NCBI GenBank assembly: GCA_023451735.1
Contig: JAEXYH010000096.1
Location: 62,001 to 126,000, forward strand
Length of the DNA stretch: 64,000 nt
Origin: Pseudomonadota bacterium
Lineage (GTDB): Bacteria; Pseudomonadota; Alphaproteobacteria; Rhizobiales; Rhizobiaceae
Reading direction: 5' to 3'
How positions within the stretch are numbered: position 1 is the stretch's first letter; every line of letters starts with the position of its first letter. The notes beneath the pieces were generated by a model that had not been told where the DNA came from, did not search any database, and worked only from the letters and a program-made list of their open reading frames with translations. Position numbers and translations under genes: made by a program. Below are positions 1 to 9,440 of the stretch, piece by piece.

Positions 1-1
1 C

Positions 2-844
2 GATGATACCGATGATCTGTGGCGCACCTATTACGCGTCTATCTTCAACCCTGCGCGGCTGAAGGTGAAGATGATGACGACGGAGATGCCGAAGAAATAC
101 TGGAAGAACCTGCCCGAGGCGGAGCTCATTCCCGGCATGATAGCCAAGGCTGAGGCAAGTGTGCTTGAAATGGCCGCAAAACGTGCGAGCGAACCCTTGC
201 CGTTCCATCACCGTATACAGGAGGCGGCGGCGAAGGTGCCTGCGGCACCGCATGCGGCGGCAGGCACGCTTGCCGCCGTCCGGGAAGAGGCGCGCCATTG
301 CACCCGTTGCGACATCCATTGCCTGGCCACCCAGACGGTGTTCGGCGAAGGGCCGACGGATGCGCAAGTGATGGTGATCGGTGAGCAGCCCGGGGACCAG
401 GAGGATCTGGCTGGAAGGCCCTTTGTCGGGCCGGCAGGAAAGCTGTTTAACGAGACATTGGAACTGGCAGGCATCGAACGTGACGTGCTTTATGTGACCA
501 ACGCGGTGAAGCATTTCAAATATCAGCCGCGCGGCAAGCGGCGTATTCACCAGAAGCCGAATATGGGCGAGGTGCGGCAATGCCGCTGGTGGCTGCGCCA
601 GGAACTGGAGCTGGTGAAGCCAAAGCTTATCGTCGCGATGGGAGCAACGGCACTTTTTGCACTGACGGATATGCGGCAGAAGCTGGAAGATGTACGCAGC
701 GAGCCGATTGCGATGGAGGAGGGCAAGACGTTATTCGTCACGGTTCATCCATCCTATCTGCTTCGTATCCCTGATGAGGGGCTGAGACACGAGCAGCTTG
801 CCCGTTTCCGCGAGGATATGATCTCTGTGAAAAGGCTGATGTGA
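2..844 (+). CDS. UdgX-family uracil-DNA glycosylase with DUF4130-type N-terminal part (5' truncated by window edge)
   Basis: The frame is open from base 2, so the gene starts outside the window. The first ~60 visible residues (LWRTYYASIFNPARLK, then MPKKYWKNLPEA) match the end of a DUF4130-type domain, which in rhizobia is often fused in front of UdgX. The rest is a family-4-like uracil-DNA glycosylase: GEQPGDQED forms the active-site loop, the KRRIH insert is the R-loop that defines UdgX, and HPSYLLR is the late catalytic motif. In characterised UdgX the histidine of KRRIH becomes covalently bound to the DNA after uracil excision. CxxC and further cysteines in ARHCTRCDIHC fit the iron-sulfur cluster of this family. 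Role: cytosolic DNA repair or uracil-DNA tagging. The stop lies at 842-844. Confidence 0.88.
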   Translation, partial: DDTDDLWRTYYASIFNPARLKVKMMTTEMPKKYWKNLPEAELIPGMIAKAEASVLEMAAKRASEPLPFHHRIQEAAAKVPAAPHAAAGTLAAVREEARHCTRCDIHCLATQTVFGEGPTDAQVMVIGEQPGDQEDLAGRPFVGPAGKLFNETLELAGIERDVLYVTNAVKHFKYQPRGKRRIHQKPNMGEVRQCRWWLRQELELVKPKLIVAMGATALFALTDMRQKLEDVRSEPIAMEEGKTLFVTVHPSYLLRIPDEGLRHEQLARFREDMISVKRLM

Positions 845-1038
845 GCGACGATCGGTTATGCACAGGCTTATGCTGCGCTGCGGTGTCGTTTCAGGTCGAA
901 AATGGTGCAATGCGAGACAGGGATCGGAAAAACCGCGCGCAGTTGTTTCTTCCTCTTAACGCTCAGGCAGCTTGCGCCAAGACGCGTAAGACAATCCCGC
1001 CTAGCTTTGTTCCAGGACCAACCCCGGAGGTGCCGCCC

Positions 1039-1155
1039 ATGACGAGGCGGGTCGCAAGCCTGATCATGTCCGTCTGCGTCGCGTTCGCGATGTGGACGAC
1101 GCTTGCTGTCGGATCACTTCTGATGTGGAAATTCGTCCGGGATTATTCCGGATGA
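1039..1155 (+). CDS. Possible 38-residue single-pass membrane protein
   Basis: A short frame with an ATG at 1039 and GGAGG at 1025-1029 in front of it. The predicted peptide begins MTRRVAS and contains one hydrophobic stretch of about 20 residues (IMSVCVAFAMWTTLAVGSLLMW) followed by a charged tail KFVRDYSG, so it would be a small inner-membrane protein. A longer in-frame start at 841 exists, but the added part is rich in Cys and Arg and looks non-coding. I do not recognise a family. Support is limited to the ribosome binding site and the membrane-like composition. Confidence 0.4.
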   Translation: MTRRVASLIMSVCVAFAMWTTLAVGSLLMWKFVRDYSG

Positions 1156-1232
1156 ATGTGGTCCATGATGGGCCATGGCCGCCTTTGCGAAAGTAGAGGC
1201 GGCCGATCCCAGTTTATCTGCAGCCGACGCGC

Positions 1233-2438
1233 CTAGCCTACGTATATTGGATTTTTCGGCAGGTTATTCGGATTGTAACTGCTCGCTTCCATACGTGTCC
1301 TTACTGATTGATGCAGCAGGGCGCCATCCGGTATCAGCCGATAATCCCGTCGCGGGATATAGACCGAACGACGGTCGCCGCGTCTACGCCAAGAGTTTTC
1401 GGGAACCCGGCGCGGAATGTATTCCAGCAGCTTCCAGCCGAAACTCATGGAATCGTGCAGGGCAGCGGTCGGGTTTAGTTTCACATACTTGTTGTTGCGT
1501 TCTCCGAGCACGATGTCTTCGACGGTCTTCGCCCGATAGAGGAGGCCAGACTCTCTGGTTTCGCGGATCATCCAGTCTAGGGGGATTTTCACCTGTCCGC
1601 TTTCGGTCTCGGGATAACCGCCGCCGACATCGCCATGCACGCCTGAGAACCAGACTTCCCTGAAATTCTGCTTGCCCTTCACCTTCTTGAACGGGCTGCC
1701 GCGATAATCCTGATTGGCGACCCAGAGTTCGGGCTGGAACATGGTGCGGCGCTCGTCGATCGCCACCGCATGGCGCACCCATTCGACACTCGGGTTCCTT
1801 GCGGTGAACGGATGTGTCTTCATCTGCAACCAGTGTTTTCCGGGTTCGATCACCGAGGCGACCGTATCGAACAGGCCGAGCAGCCTGATTGGCGGGCGGC
1901 CGGTGCGCAAGGTACGCTCATAGAGACGCATGGAGGCGAAAGCGGACCGGTTCTCGCCTTCCTGCACCATGTCGCGATCCACCTCTTCCTGTACCGGGAT
2001 GCCCTTGTAGGTATTGTAGGCATAGTCCAGGAGGTTCAAATGCGTGCGGCTCATGAAACCGAGTGCGTGGATGAAGCCGGCGAGCACGCGGGCCGTATAG
2101 GCGCCCCGACTGAAGCCGAAAATGTAGATGCGGTCGCGGTCGGGGTGGCTTCGATGCTCATCTTCCGGGCCGGGGTCGTAGTTTTCGACAAGAAAGCGGT
2201 AGGCTTCCTTGACGTTCTGATCCAGTCCCCAGCCAGTGGCAAGTCCCCAGACTTCGATCGTGTTGCGATAGAGTTTCGACCAGGCGTTGCTGGCGCCGAA
2301 TGTGCCGACACCCGGATCGTAATAGACTATCTGCCTGTCAGACCGCTCCAGCGCGCCGAACAGTCGTAATATGTTGGTGCGGTCCGCCGAAATTTCATTC
2401 GACGTGCCGTCGAACAGGATGACGATGTTTTTCGACAT
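1233..2438 (-). CDS. DUF2235 domain protein, putative alpha/beta hydrolase
   Basis: About 401 residues. It opens with MSKNIVILFDGTSNE, the typical DUF2235 start, and carries the nucleophile elbow GFSRGAYTAR (GxSxG) and FSGVHGDVGGGYPE near the middle, where the catalytic Asp is expected. DUF2235 is the catalytic domain of Tle1-type phospholipase effectors, but stand-alone copies such as this are common and of unknown substrate. No T6SS gene is nearby, so an effector role is not supported here. The start was set at 2438 because GAGGGGG lies just upstream on the minus strand; an upstream in-frame ATG at 2492 has no such site. It is convergent with the small membrane frame at 1039-1155. Confidence 0.8.
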   Translation of the reverse strand: MSKNIVILFDGTSNEISADRTNILRLFGALERSDRQIVYYDPGVGTFGASNAWSKLYRNTIEVWGLATGWGLDQNVKEAYRFLVENYDPGPEDEHRSHPDRDRIYIFGFSRGAYTARVLAGFIHALGFMSRTHLNLLDYAYNTYKGIPVQEEVDRDMVQEGENRSAFASMRLYERTLRTGRPPIRLLGLFDTVASVIEPGKHWLQMKTHPFTARNPSVEWVRHAVAIDERRTMFQPELWVANQDYRGSPFKKVKGKQNFREVWFSGVHGDVGGGYPETESGQVKIPLDWMIRETRESGLLYRAKTVEDIVLGERNNKYVKLNPTAALHDSMSFGWKLLEYIPRRVPENSWRRRGDRRSVYIPRRDYRLIPDGALLHQSVRTRMEASSYNPNNLPKNPIYVG

Positions 2439-2657
2439 GCGATCCCCCTCGCGAATACGTGCTAAAATAGCATTCGCTTTATGTCGGTTCAACGAATGGG
2501 AATGCCGGGGCGGACGTCTGCAGCCGGATGAGGGTTGGGTGCCGATATTGCCTCTGGGTATTATTAAATAATACAGTGACTTAGGTGTTTGTCTTGTGAG
2601 GTTGAGTCTGCAGCTTAAATCACACGCTCAAAAGGCGAGGTGAAGTCGGCAGTGCCT

Positions 2658-3104
2658 TCACATGTCGGACAGCAACGCTTCGAGCCGATCGAAATTCTGC
2701 TCGTTGGCGGCAGAAAGAAATTTTTCGATTTCGCGATTATCGTCCGTATCCTCGAAGGACATGCGCCATGTGAGGCGCGTGCCGGCTTGTGTTTCGTGAA
2801 AGCCGATCTCCAGTCCGAAAGCGTGCATCGGGCCATGGTGGAAGACGGTGATGCGTTCACCCGGGCGGATATCTTCAAAGGTCCAGTGATTCTCGAAATC
2901 GGTATCGGCAGAAGATGTCATGACGACCACCCATGTGCCGCCGTTGACGAAGTCGAACCGTTTGATGCGGTTGGTGAAGCCATGTGGTCCCCACCATTTC
3001 TCCAGACGTGCCGGATCGGAAAATGCCGCGAACAGGGTGGTGGGGTCGGTGGCGAAGATACGCTCGTTTTCGATGATCAGCGAGCGGTTCACATCATCGG
3101 TCAT
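2658..3104 (-). CDS. SRPBCC (AHSA1-like) domain protein
   Basis: 148 residues forming one SRPBCC/START-like ligand-binding fold. The typical elements are the N-terminal strand RIFATDPTTLFAAFSDPARLEKWWGP and the later F(G)LEIGFHETQAGTRLTWRMSFE. Proteins of this type (AHSA1/Aha1-like, often called activator of Hsp90 homologs) bind hydrophobic ligands in the cytosol, but the ligand cannot be told from sequence. The start MTDDVNRS at 3104 has a GGAG about 8 nt upstream on the minus strand. It lies downstream of the carB terminator and so is probably transcribed separately. Confidence 0.8.
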   Translation of the reverse strand: MTDDVNRSLIIENERIFATDPTTLFAAFSDPARLEKWWGPHGFTNRIKRFDFVNGGTWVVVMTSSADTDFENHWTFEDIRPGERITVFHHGPMHAFGLEIGFHETQAGTRLTWRMSFEDTDDNREIEKFLSAANEQNFDRLEALLSDM

Positions 3105-3159
3105 GGTCTTACTCCGTCGTCTCGTCCGGGCGGTCAATTCGCCGACAGGTTCAATAGCG

Positions 3160-3199
3160 GAGGAAAAAAGAGCCGGTCAACAGGGATGCTGACCGGCTC
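3160..3199 (-). terminator. Intrinsic terminator of carB
   Basis: A perfect 10-bp stem (GAGCCGGTCA at 3170-3179 with TGACCGGCTC at 3190-3199) is followed on the minus strand by a TTTTTTCC run. It starts 10 nt after the carB stop. Confidence 0.9.
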
Positions 3200-3208
3200 C
3201 GATGTTGC

Positions 3209-6200
3209 TTAGAAGTAGGCCTGCAGCGGCCGGACTTCGAGGTTGCCGGCCTTGAGTGCCTTGATGGCCATGGCGGCGGCTTCCGCGCCGGCCATGGTCG
3301 TGTAGTAAGGCACCTTCTGCATCAGGGTCGCGCGGCGCAGCGATTTCGAGTCCGAGATCGCCTTGTTGCCGTCGGTCGTGTTGATGACGAGCTGGACCTG
3401 GCGGTTGCGGATGGCATCCTCGATATGCGGGCGCCCTTCGAGCACCTTGTTGATCTTGGTAGCCTCGATACCGTTGTCGGCAAGGAAACGCTGGGTGCCG
3501 CCTGTGGCGAGAACCTTGAAGCCGATCTCGGTGAGGATCTTGATCGCCGGCAGGACGCGGTTCTTGTCGCTGTCGCGAACCGAGACGAAGACCGTTCCGT
3601 CACGCGGCAGTTCGACACCCGCGCCGAGCTGTGACTTGGCGAAGGCCAGCGCGAAATCGGTGTCGAGGCCGATGACTTCACCGGTGGAGCGCATTTCCGG
3701 GCCGAGCAGCGTATCGACGCCGGGGAAGCGGGCGAACGGGAAGACGGCTTCCTTGACTGCGATGTGCTTGAGGTTGCGCGGATCCGGCTTCTCGCCGTAG
3801 GCGGAGAACAACGGATCGAGCTTTTCGCCTGCCATGGCGCGGGCCGCAATCTTGGCGATCGGCGCGCCGATCGTCTTCGCCACGAAGGGCACCGTACGCG
3901 AGGCGCGCGGGTTGACTTCGAGCACGTAGACGGTGCCGTCCTTGATGGCGAACTGGACGTTCATCAGGCCGACGACGTTGAGCGCCTTTGCCATGGCCTT
4001 GGCCTGGCGTTCCAGCTCGTCGATCGTCTCGGCAGAAAGCGTGCGCGGCGGCAGCGAGCAGGCGCTATCGCCCGAATGGATGCCGGCTTCCTCGATATGT
4101 TCCATGATGCCAGCGATGAAGACGTCCGTGCCGTCGCAGAGGCAATCGACATCGACTTCGATGGCGTTCGAGAGGTAGCTGTCGAAGAGGAGCGGGTTCT
4201 TGCCGAGCAGGGTGTTGATCTGGCCGGTCTTGTCGTTCGGATAGCGCTGCTTGATGTCTTCCGGCACCAGTTCCGGCACCGTGTCGAGCAGATAGGTCTG
4301 CAGCTGGCTTTCCGAATGAAGGATCTGCATGGCGCGGCCACCTAGAACATAGGAGGGGCGCACGACCAGCGGGAAGCCGATCTCGGAAGCCACGGTACGG
4401 GCCTGCTCGACCGAATAGGCGATGCCGTTGTTCGGCTGCGTCAGGTCGAGCTTCATCAGGAGCTTCTGGAAGCGGTCGCGGTCTTCGGCAAGGTCGATCA
4501 TATCCGGCGCGGTGCCGAGGATGGGGATGCCGTTCTTTTCCAGCGCTTCGGCGAGCTTGAGCGGGGTCTGGCCGCCGAACTGGACGATGACGCCGACGAC
4601 TTCGCCTTTTTCCTGTTCCGCGCGAAGAATTTCGATCACGTCTTCTGCCGTCAGCGGCTCGAAATAGAGACGGTCGGAGGTGTCGTAGTCCGTCGACACG
4701 GTTTCCGGATTGCAGTTGATCATGATCGCTTCATAGCCGGCATCCTTCAGTGCGAAGGCGGCGTGGCAGCAGCAATAGTCGAACTCGATGCCCTGGCCGA
4801 TACGGTTCGGGCCACCGCCGAGGATGACGACCTTCTTGGCGGCGGAGACTTCCGCTTCCGAGCGCAGTTCGCCGACGAAAGGCGTCTCGTAGGTCGAGTA
4901 CATGTAAGCGGTCGGCGAAGCGAATTCGGCGGCGCAGGTATCGATGCGCTTGAACACCGGGCGCACGTTGAGGCCGTTGCGGAGTTCCGCGACTTCCTTC
5001 GGGCGCTTGCCGGTCAGCGAGGCCAGACGTGCGTCGGAGAAGCCCATGGCTTTCAGCATGCGCAGGTTTTCGGCGTCTGCCGGCAGGCCGTGCTCGCGGA
5101 TGCGGGCTTCCATGTCTACGATCGCCTTCAGCTGGGCGATGAACCACGGATCGATCTTGCAGGCCTCGTGGACCTCGTTCTCGGTCATTCCAAGGCGCAG
5201 AGCCTGGGCGACCTGGCGCAAGCGATCCGGAGTCGGCGTGCCGATGACGGCGCGGATGGCATTGTGGTCGTCGCCTTCGCCAAGGCCTGGAATTTCGATC
5301 TCGTCGAGGCCGGTCAGGCCGGTTTCCATGCCGCGCAGAGCCTTCTGCAGTGATTCTGCAAAGGTACGGCCGATCGCCATGACTTCGCCGACGGACTTCA
5401 TTGCCGTAGTCAGGACCGGCGAGGCGCCCGGGAACTTTTCAAAGGCGAAGCGCGGGATCTTGGTGACGACATAGTCGATCGACGGTTCGAACGAGGCAGG
5501 CGTTGCGCCACCGGTGATGTCGTTGTCCAGTTCGTCGAGCGTGTAGCCGATGGCGAGCTTGGCCGCGACCTTGGCGATCGGGAAGCCGGTGGCCTTCGAG
5601 GCTAGTGCAGACGAGCGCGAGACGCGCGGGTTCATTTCGATGACGACGAGGCGGCCGTCGGCAGGATTGACGGCGAACTGTACGTTCGAGCCGCCGGTCT
5701 CGACGCCGATCTCGCGCAGAACCGCGATCGAGGCGTTGCGCATGATCTGGTATTCCTTGTCGGTCAGCGTCAAAGCCGGCGCGACAGTGATCGAATCACC
5801 CGTATGGACGCCCATCGGGTCGATGTTTTCGATCGAGCAGATGATGATGCAGTTATCCGCCGTGTCGCGGACCACCTCCATCTCGTACTCCTTCCAGCCA
5901 AGCACCGATTCTTCTATCAGCACTTCGGTCGTCGGCGAAGCATCGAGGCCGGAACCGACGATCTCGAAGAATTCCGAGCGGTTATAGGCAATGCCGCCGC
6001 CGGTGCCGCCAAGCGTGAACGACGGGCGGATGATGGCGGGCAGGCCGACGACGTCGAGTGCCTGCGCGCCGATCGCCATGGCGTGAGCCATGTAGCGCTG
6101 CTTGCGGTCGCTTTCGCCAAGGTTCCACTGGTTTTCCAGTTCATCCAGCGCCTTGTCGAGCTCTGCGCCGGAAAGCTTGCCCTTCAGTTCGGTGCGGGCG

Positions 6201-6691
6201 GCTTCATGCTTCTTACGGTCGGCGTCCTTGATTTCGGTGGCGTTGGCCAGCATCGACTTCGGCGTCTCAAGGCCGATCTTTGCCATCGCCTCGCGGAAGA
6301 GTGCGCGGTCTTCGGCCTTGTCGATGGCTTCCGGCTTCGCTCCGATCATTTCGACATTGTAGCGATCGAGCACGCCCATGCGCTTCAGAGAAAGCGCGGT
6401 GTTGAGCGCCGTCTGGCCGCCCATGGTCGGCAGAAGCGCGTCCGGGCGCTCCTTGGCGATGATCTTGGCGACGACTTCAGGCGTGATCGGCTCGACATAG
6501 GTGGCATCGGCTAGACCCGGATCGGTCATGATCGTTGCCGGGTTGGAGTTGACCAGGATGACCCGGTAACCTTCCTCGCGCAGCGCCTTGCAGGCCTGGG
6601 TGCCGGAGTAATCGAACTCGCATGCCTGGCCGATGACAATCGGACCCGCGCCGATGATGAGGATCGATTTGATATCTTGGCGCTTTGGCAT
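3209..6691 (-). CDS. carB: Carbamoyl-phosphate synthase large subunit
   Basis: 1160 residues, the normal full length. CarB makes carbamoyl phosphate from bicarbonate, ammonia (channelled from CarA) and two ATP, feeding arginine and pyrimidine synthesis in the cytosol. The two homologous ATP-grasp halves are plain: the first starts MPKRQDIKSILIIGAGPIVIGQ, the second around KKVVILGGGPNRIGQGIEFDY. Each has an MNPR/VNPRxSR motif (IEMNPRVSRSSALAS and LEVNPRASRTVPFVA). The C-terminal allosteric MGS-like domain includes VLATGGTQRFL. The start was set at MPKRQ (6691), which is the family start; 13 further codons upstream are in frame but unlike homologs. The partner carA lies ~9 kb away on the same strand and is not in one operon with it. 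Confidence 0.98.
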   Translation of the reverse strand: MPKRQDIKSILIIGAGPIVIGQACEFDYSGTQACKALREEGYRVILVNSNPATIMTDPGLADATYVEPITPEVVAKIIAKERPDALLPTMGGQTALNTALSLKRMGVLDRYNVEMIGAKPEAIDKAEDRALFREAMAKIGLETPKSMLANATEIKDADRKKHEAARTELKGKLSGAELDKALDELENQWNLGESDRKQRYMAHAMAIGAQALDVVGLPAIIRPSFTLGGTGGGIAYNRSEFFEIVGSGLDASPTTEVLIEESVLGWKEYEMEVVRDTADNCIIICSIENIDPMGVHTGDSITVAPALTLTDKEYQIMRNASIAVLREIGVETGGSNVQFAVNPADGRLVVIEMNPRVSRSSALASKATGFPIAKVAAKLAIGYTLDELDNDITGGATPASFEPSIDYVVTKIPRFAFEKFPGASPVLTTAMKSVGEVMAIGRTFAESLQKALRGMETGLTGLDEIEIPGLGEGDDHNAIRAVIGTPTPDRLRQVAQALRLGMTENEVHEACKIDPWFIAQLKAIVDMEARIREHGLPADAENLRMLKAMGFSDARLASLTGKRPKEVAELRNGLNVRPVFKRIDTCAAEFASPTAYMYSTYETPFVGELRSEAEVSAAKKVVILGGGPNRIGQGIEFDYCCCHAAFALKDAGYEAIMINCNPETVSTDYDTSDRLYFEPLTAEDVIEILRAEQEKGEVVGVIVQFGGQTPLKLAEALEKNGIPILGTAPDMIDLAEDRDRFQKLLMKLDLTQPNNGIAYSVEQARTVASEIGFPLVVRPSYVLGGRAMQILHSESQLQTYLLDTVPELVPEDIKQRYPNDKTGQINTLLGKNPLLFDSYLSNAIEVDVDCLCDGTDVFIAGIMEHIEEAGIHSGDSACSLPPRTLSAETIDELERQAKAMAKALNVVGLMNVQFAIKDGTVYVLEVNPRASRTVPFVAKTIGAPIAKIAARAMAGEKLDPLFSAYGEKPDPRNLKHIAVKEAVFPFARFPGVDTLLGPEMRSTGEVIGLDTDFALAFAKSQLGAGVELPRDGTVFVSVRDSDKNRVLPAIKILTEIGFKVLATGGTQRFLADNGIEATKINKVLEGRPHIEDAIRNRQVQLVINTTDGNKAISDSKSLRRATLMQKVPYYTTMAGAEAAAMAIKALKAGNLEVRPLQAYF

Positions 6692-6859
6692 GGTCTCTAT
6701 CCGCTCTCTGTCTGCGCGAAAAACCGGCACGGGGCATGGGTAGCTCCGGTCGGGTCACGTGCGCATCATTTTTCTGGCTAGACGCGGCTTATAGGCAAAT
6801 GTGCGGCTCATGAGAACCCCATAAATCGGCGAATCGACAGGAATCGAGGAGGATTGATT

Positions 6860-6879
6860 ACGATCGAATAATCGATCGT
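6860..6879. promoter_or_regulatory. Dyad ACGATCGA-N4-TCGATCGT in the divergent carB/PAP2 promoter region
   Basis: Perfect 8-bp inverted repeat with an AT spacer, inside the 261-bp region between the divergent carB and PAP2 starts. It overlaps the 12-mer ATCGATCGTTAA (6871-6882), which recurs in front of the metallopeptidase gene at 9488-9499. No regulator is known to me for it. Confidence 0.35.
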
Positions 6880-6952
6880 TAATCGCTGACATATACTTCA
6901 GTCTTCGGGGTAATTCGAATTCTTTAAAGTCATCTTGGCTGGGGGATGAGTC

Positions 6953-8059
6953 ATGTCGAGTGGAATCGATCGATCAATTCTTTCGCTGGTCGCGAGAAGT
7001 GTTTTAATTCGTCTCCGGGATGATTTTTATTTCTATATTATAACGCTCTTATATACGGCATTTGCTATATATATGGCGTGGGAAAGCAATATGTTTTCGA
7101 TGCTGTCCCACGCCTTATACTTCGGCCAATGGACGAAGGTCTTTCTGTTCGTAATGCCGGTTATCGCGGTCTTCATCGATCTCTTTTTACTGGTTCACCG
7201 TTTCGATCGCCGCCGTCCTCTTGCATTTCGCCGTGTCTTCTCAGCCAAAAGGGTGGCGGGGTTGATTTCCGGCGTTCTGTTGCTGGGTGTCTTGATGTTT
7301 TTCCAAGGTAGCTTCACGTCAATCAAGAACATGCTGCCAGCGTTGCGGGGCGGGTTTGTGGATGACCGAGCCCAGGCCGACATCGATGCGTGGCTCCATT
7401 TCGGCATCGACCCGTGGGTCTGGCTGCATAGCGTGCTGGGATATGACTGGATCCGGCTTGTCATCGAATTCAATTACAATGTCGCGTGGTTCATCCTGTG
7501 CTTTGGGGCATTGTTCTTTGTCGCCACATCACCGTCGGCCGATGGAATCAGAAAACGTTACCTTTTGCTGTTCGCCTTTGTTTGGATCGGCTGCGGCAAT
7601 GTATTGGCAGGCCTTTTTTTGTCGGCGGGACCTGCTTTTTATGGAGAGGTTGTCGGAGATCATGCGCGCTTCGCCAACCTCATCGCATTTCTGAGCCGGA
7701 GCGAGGATGGCAGTTCCGCTGCGGTCGGCTTCCAGGCCTATCTTTGGGAACTTCATGAAAGCGGTAGTGCCGGTTTCGGCAGCGGGATTTCCGCCTTTCC
7801 CAGCATTCATGTGGGCCTGATCACATTGAATGCGCTGTTCGTGAACCAGTATTCCCGACGCCTGGGCGTTATCGCTTTCGTCTATGTTGCATTCATCCAG
7901 ATCAGTTCCGTCTATCTTGGCTGGCACTACGCCATAGATGGCTATGTCTCCATGATTGCGGTGGTGGCCGCCTTTTACGGACTTGCCGCCGTCTTGCGCC
8001 CTCGATTTGAATGGAAGCGTCGCGCTCCTGCAGTTGGTTCGCTGCCAGCCGCCTCATAG
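6953..8059 (+). CDS. PAP2-superfamily membrane protein, AUR1/inositolphosphotransferase-like
   Basis: 368 residues with at least six hydrophobic segments (for example YFYIITLLYTAFAIYMAW, VFLFVMPVIAVFIDLFLLV, GLISGVLLLGVLMFF). The active-site signature lies near the C-terminus: FPSIHVG (the PSxH motif) and LGWHYAIDGY (HxxxD). The classical KxxxxxxRP motif of small PAP2 phosphatases is absent, which fits the PAP2_3/AUR1-like group that transfers head groups to lipids. Role: inner-membrane phosphatase or lipid head-group transferase, substrate unknown. Its first ~200 nt are clearly AT-richer than the neighbours, with runs of Phe, Tyr and Ile codons ending in T or A, a hint of a different origin. 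ATG at 6953 follows GGGGGATG. Confidence 0.75.
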   Translation: MSSGIDRSILSLVARSVLIRLRDDFYFYIITLLYTAFAIYMAWESNMFSMLSHALYFGQWTKVFLFVMPVIAVFIDLFLLVHRFDRRRPLAFRRVFSAKRVAGLISGVLLLGVLMFFQGSFTSIKNMLPALRGGFVDDRAQADIDAWLHFGIDPWVWLHSVLGYDWIRLVIEFNYNVAWFILCFGALFFVATSPSADGIRKRYLLLFAFVWIGCGNVLAGLFLSAGPAFYGEVVGDHARFANLIAFLSRSEDGSSAAVGFQAYLWELHESGSAGFGSGISAFPSIHVGLITLNALFVNQYSRRLGVIAFVYVAFIQISSVYLGWHYAIDGYVSMIAVVAAFYGLAAVLRPRFEWKRRAPAVGSLPAAS

Positions 8060-8216
8060 CGGAGCGATCCGATGTGTATGAAGGGCACACGGCAGGCGTA
8101 CCGCTTGTACCGTTCCTGTCATAGACAATCGAACCGACCGGTACTATTCCTGCCGTTCATCAAGAATATTAGCGGCGGGTCATCGAAGACGGCTTCCGCC
8201 TGCGCGGAGGAATTTC

Positions 8217-9440
8217 ATGGCCGATGCAACATCCAAGACCGTCGGGAAACCCGCGGCAAGCGCCGCAGCGGAAAAGACCGTGCTGCCGATCATTCTGGCG
8301 GCAAGCTTTTGCCACATGCTCAACGACATCATGCAGTCGATGATCTCGGCCATCTATCCGATGCTGAAGGCGGACTTCAATCTCGATTTCTGGCAGATCG
8401 GAATCCTGACACTTGCCTTCCAGTGCACGGCTTCGCTGCTGCAGCCGGTAATCGGCATCGTCACGGATAAAAAGCCTTACCCCTATTCGCTGCCGGTCGG
8501 AATGGCGTCGACCTTCTTCGGGCTGATCCTGCTCGCCTGGGCACCGACTTACGCTATTCTGGTCATTGCTGCGGGTCTCGTCGGCATCGGGTCGGCAGTG
8601 TTTCACCCGGAGGCATCCCGGGTCGCACGGCTTGCCGCGGGCGGGCGCTACGGTTTTGCACAGGCGACGTTTCAGGTCGGCGGCAATTTCGGTCAGTCGA
8701 TCGGGCCGCTGCTTGCCGCCTTCATCATCGTGCCGATGGGGCAGGGCAGCGTCGGCTGGTTTTCCGGCATGGCGCTTCTCGGCATCATCGTGCTCACCTG
8801 GATCGCGCGCTGGTACAAGGCGCACATGGCCGCCAACAAGGGACGCAAGAAGGCGCTTGGAGCCCATAACCTTTCGAAGAACACGGTAGTCATTGCGCTT
8901 GTCGTGCTGACTATCCTGACCTTCTCGAAAAATGCCTACATGGCTTCTATCAGCAGCTACTACACCTTCTTCGCGATCGAGCGTTTCGGCGTCTCGGTTC
9001 AGATGTCGCAGGTCATGCTTTTCGTGTTTCTTGGGGCAGTTGCGCTCGGGACTGTCGTCGGCGGTCCTATCGGTGATAGGTTCGGCTCGAAAGTGGTTAT
9101 CTGGGTCTCTATCCTCGGCGTGCTTCCGTTCACGCTCGCCATGCCCTATGCCAACCTGCCGATTACGATCGTGCTTTCGGCGATCATCGGCTTCATCATG
9201 GCCTCGTCCTTCCCGGCGATCATCGTTATGGCGCAGGAGCTGGTGCCGGGCCGCGTCGGCATGATCGCAGGCATCTTCTTCGGCATCGCTTTCGGGGTCG
9301 GAGGCATCGCGGCGGCCGTGCTCGGCGTTCTTGCCGATAGCCACGGGATCGTCTTCGTCTACGGGATCTGCTCCTTCCTGCCGGCGATCGGATTGCTGAC
9401 TGTGTTTTTGCCCAGCAAGAAGCAGTTGCAGGTGGCATAA
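8217..9440 (+). CDS. fsr: MFS exporter, fosmidomycin-resistance (Fsr) type
   Basis: 407 residues with 12 predicted membrane segments. The N-terminal region SFCHMLNDIMQSMISAIYPMLKADFNLDFWQIG is diagnostic for Fsr-type major facilitators, as is GIGSAVFHPEASRVARLA. E. coli Fsr exports fosmidomycin; the natural substrate is unknown. GGAGG lies just before ATG 8217 (gcgGAGGaatttcATG). The gene stands alone between a PAP2 protein and a metallopeptidase. Confidence 0.88.
   Translation: MADATSKTVGKPAASAAAEKTVLPIILAASFCHMLNDIMQSMISAIYPMLKADFNLDFWQIGILTLAFQCTASLLQPVIGIVTDKKPYPYSLPVGMASTFFGLILLAWAPTYAILVIAAGLVGIGSAVFHPEASRVARLAAGGRYGFAQATFQVGGNFGQSIGPLLAAFIIVPMGQGSVGWFSGMALLGIIVLTWIARWYKAHMAANKGRKKALGAHNLSKNTVVIALVVLTILTFSKNAYMASISSYYTFFAIERFGVSVQMSQVMLFVFLGAVALGTVVGGPIGDRFGSKVVIWVSILGVLPFTLAMPYANLPITIVLSAIIGFIMASSFPAIIVMAQELVPGRVGMIAGIFFGIAFGVGGIAAAVLGVLADSHGIVFVYGICSFLPAIGLLTVFLPSKKQLQVA

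Noticed and set aside
1233..2438. DUF2235 protein as a type VI secretion effector
   Set aside because: No VgrG, Hcp, PAAR, adaptor or immunity gene is visible in the window; stand-alone DUF2235 genes are common.
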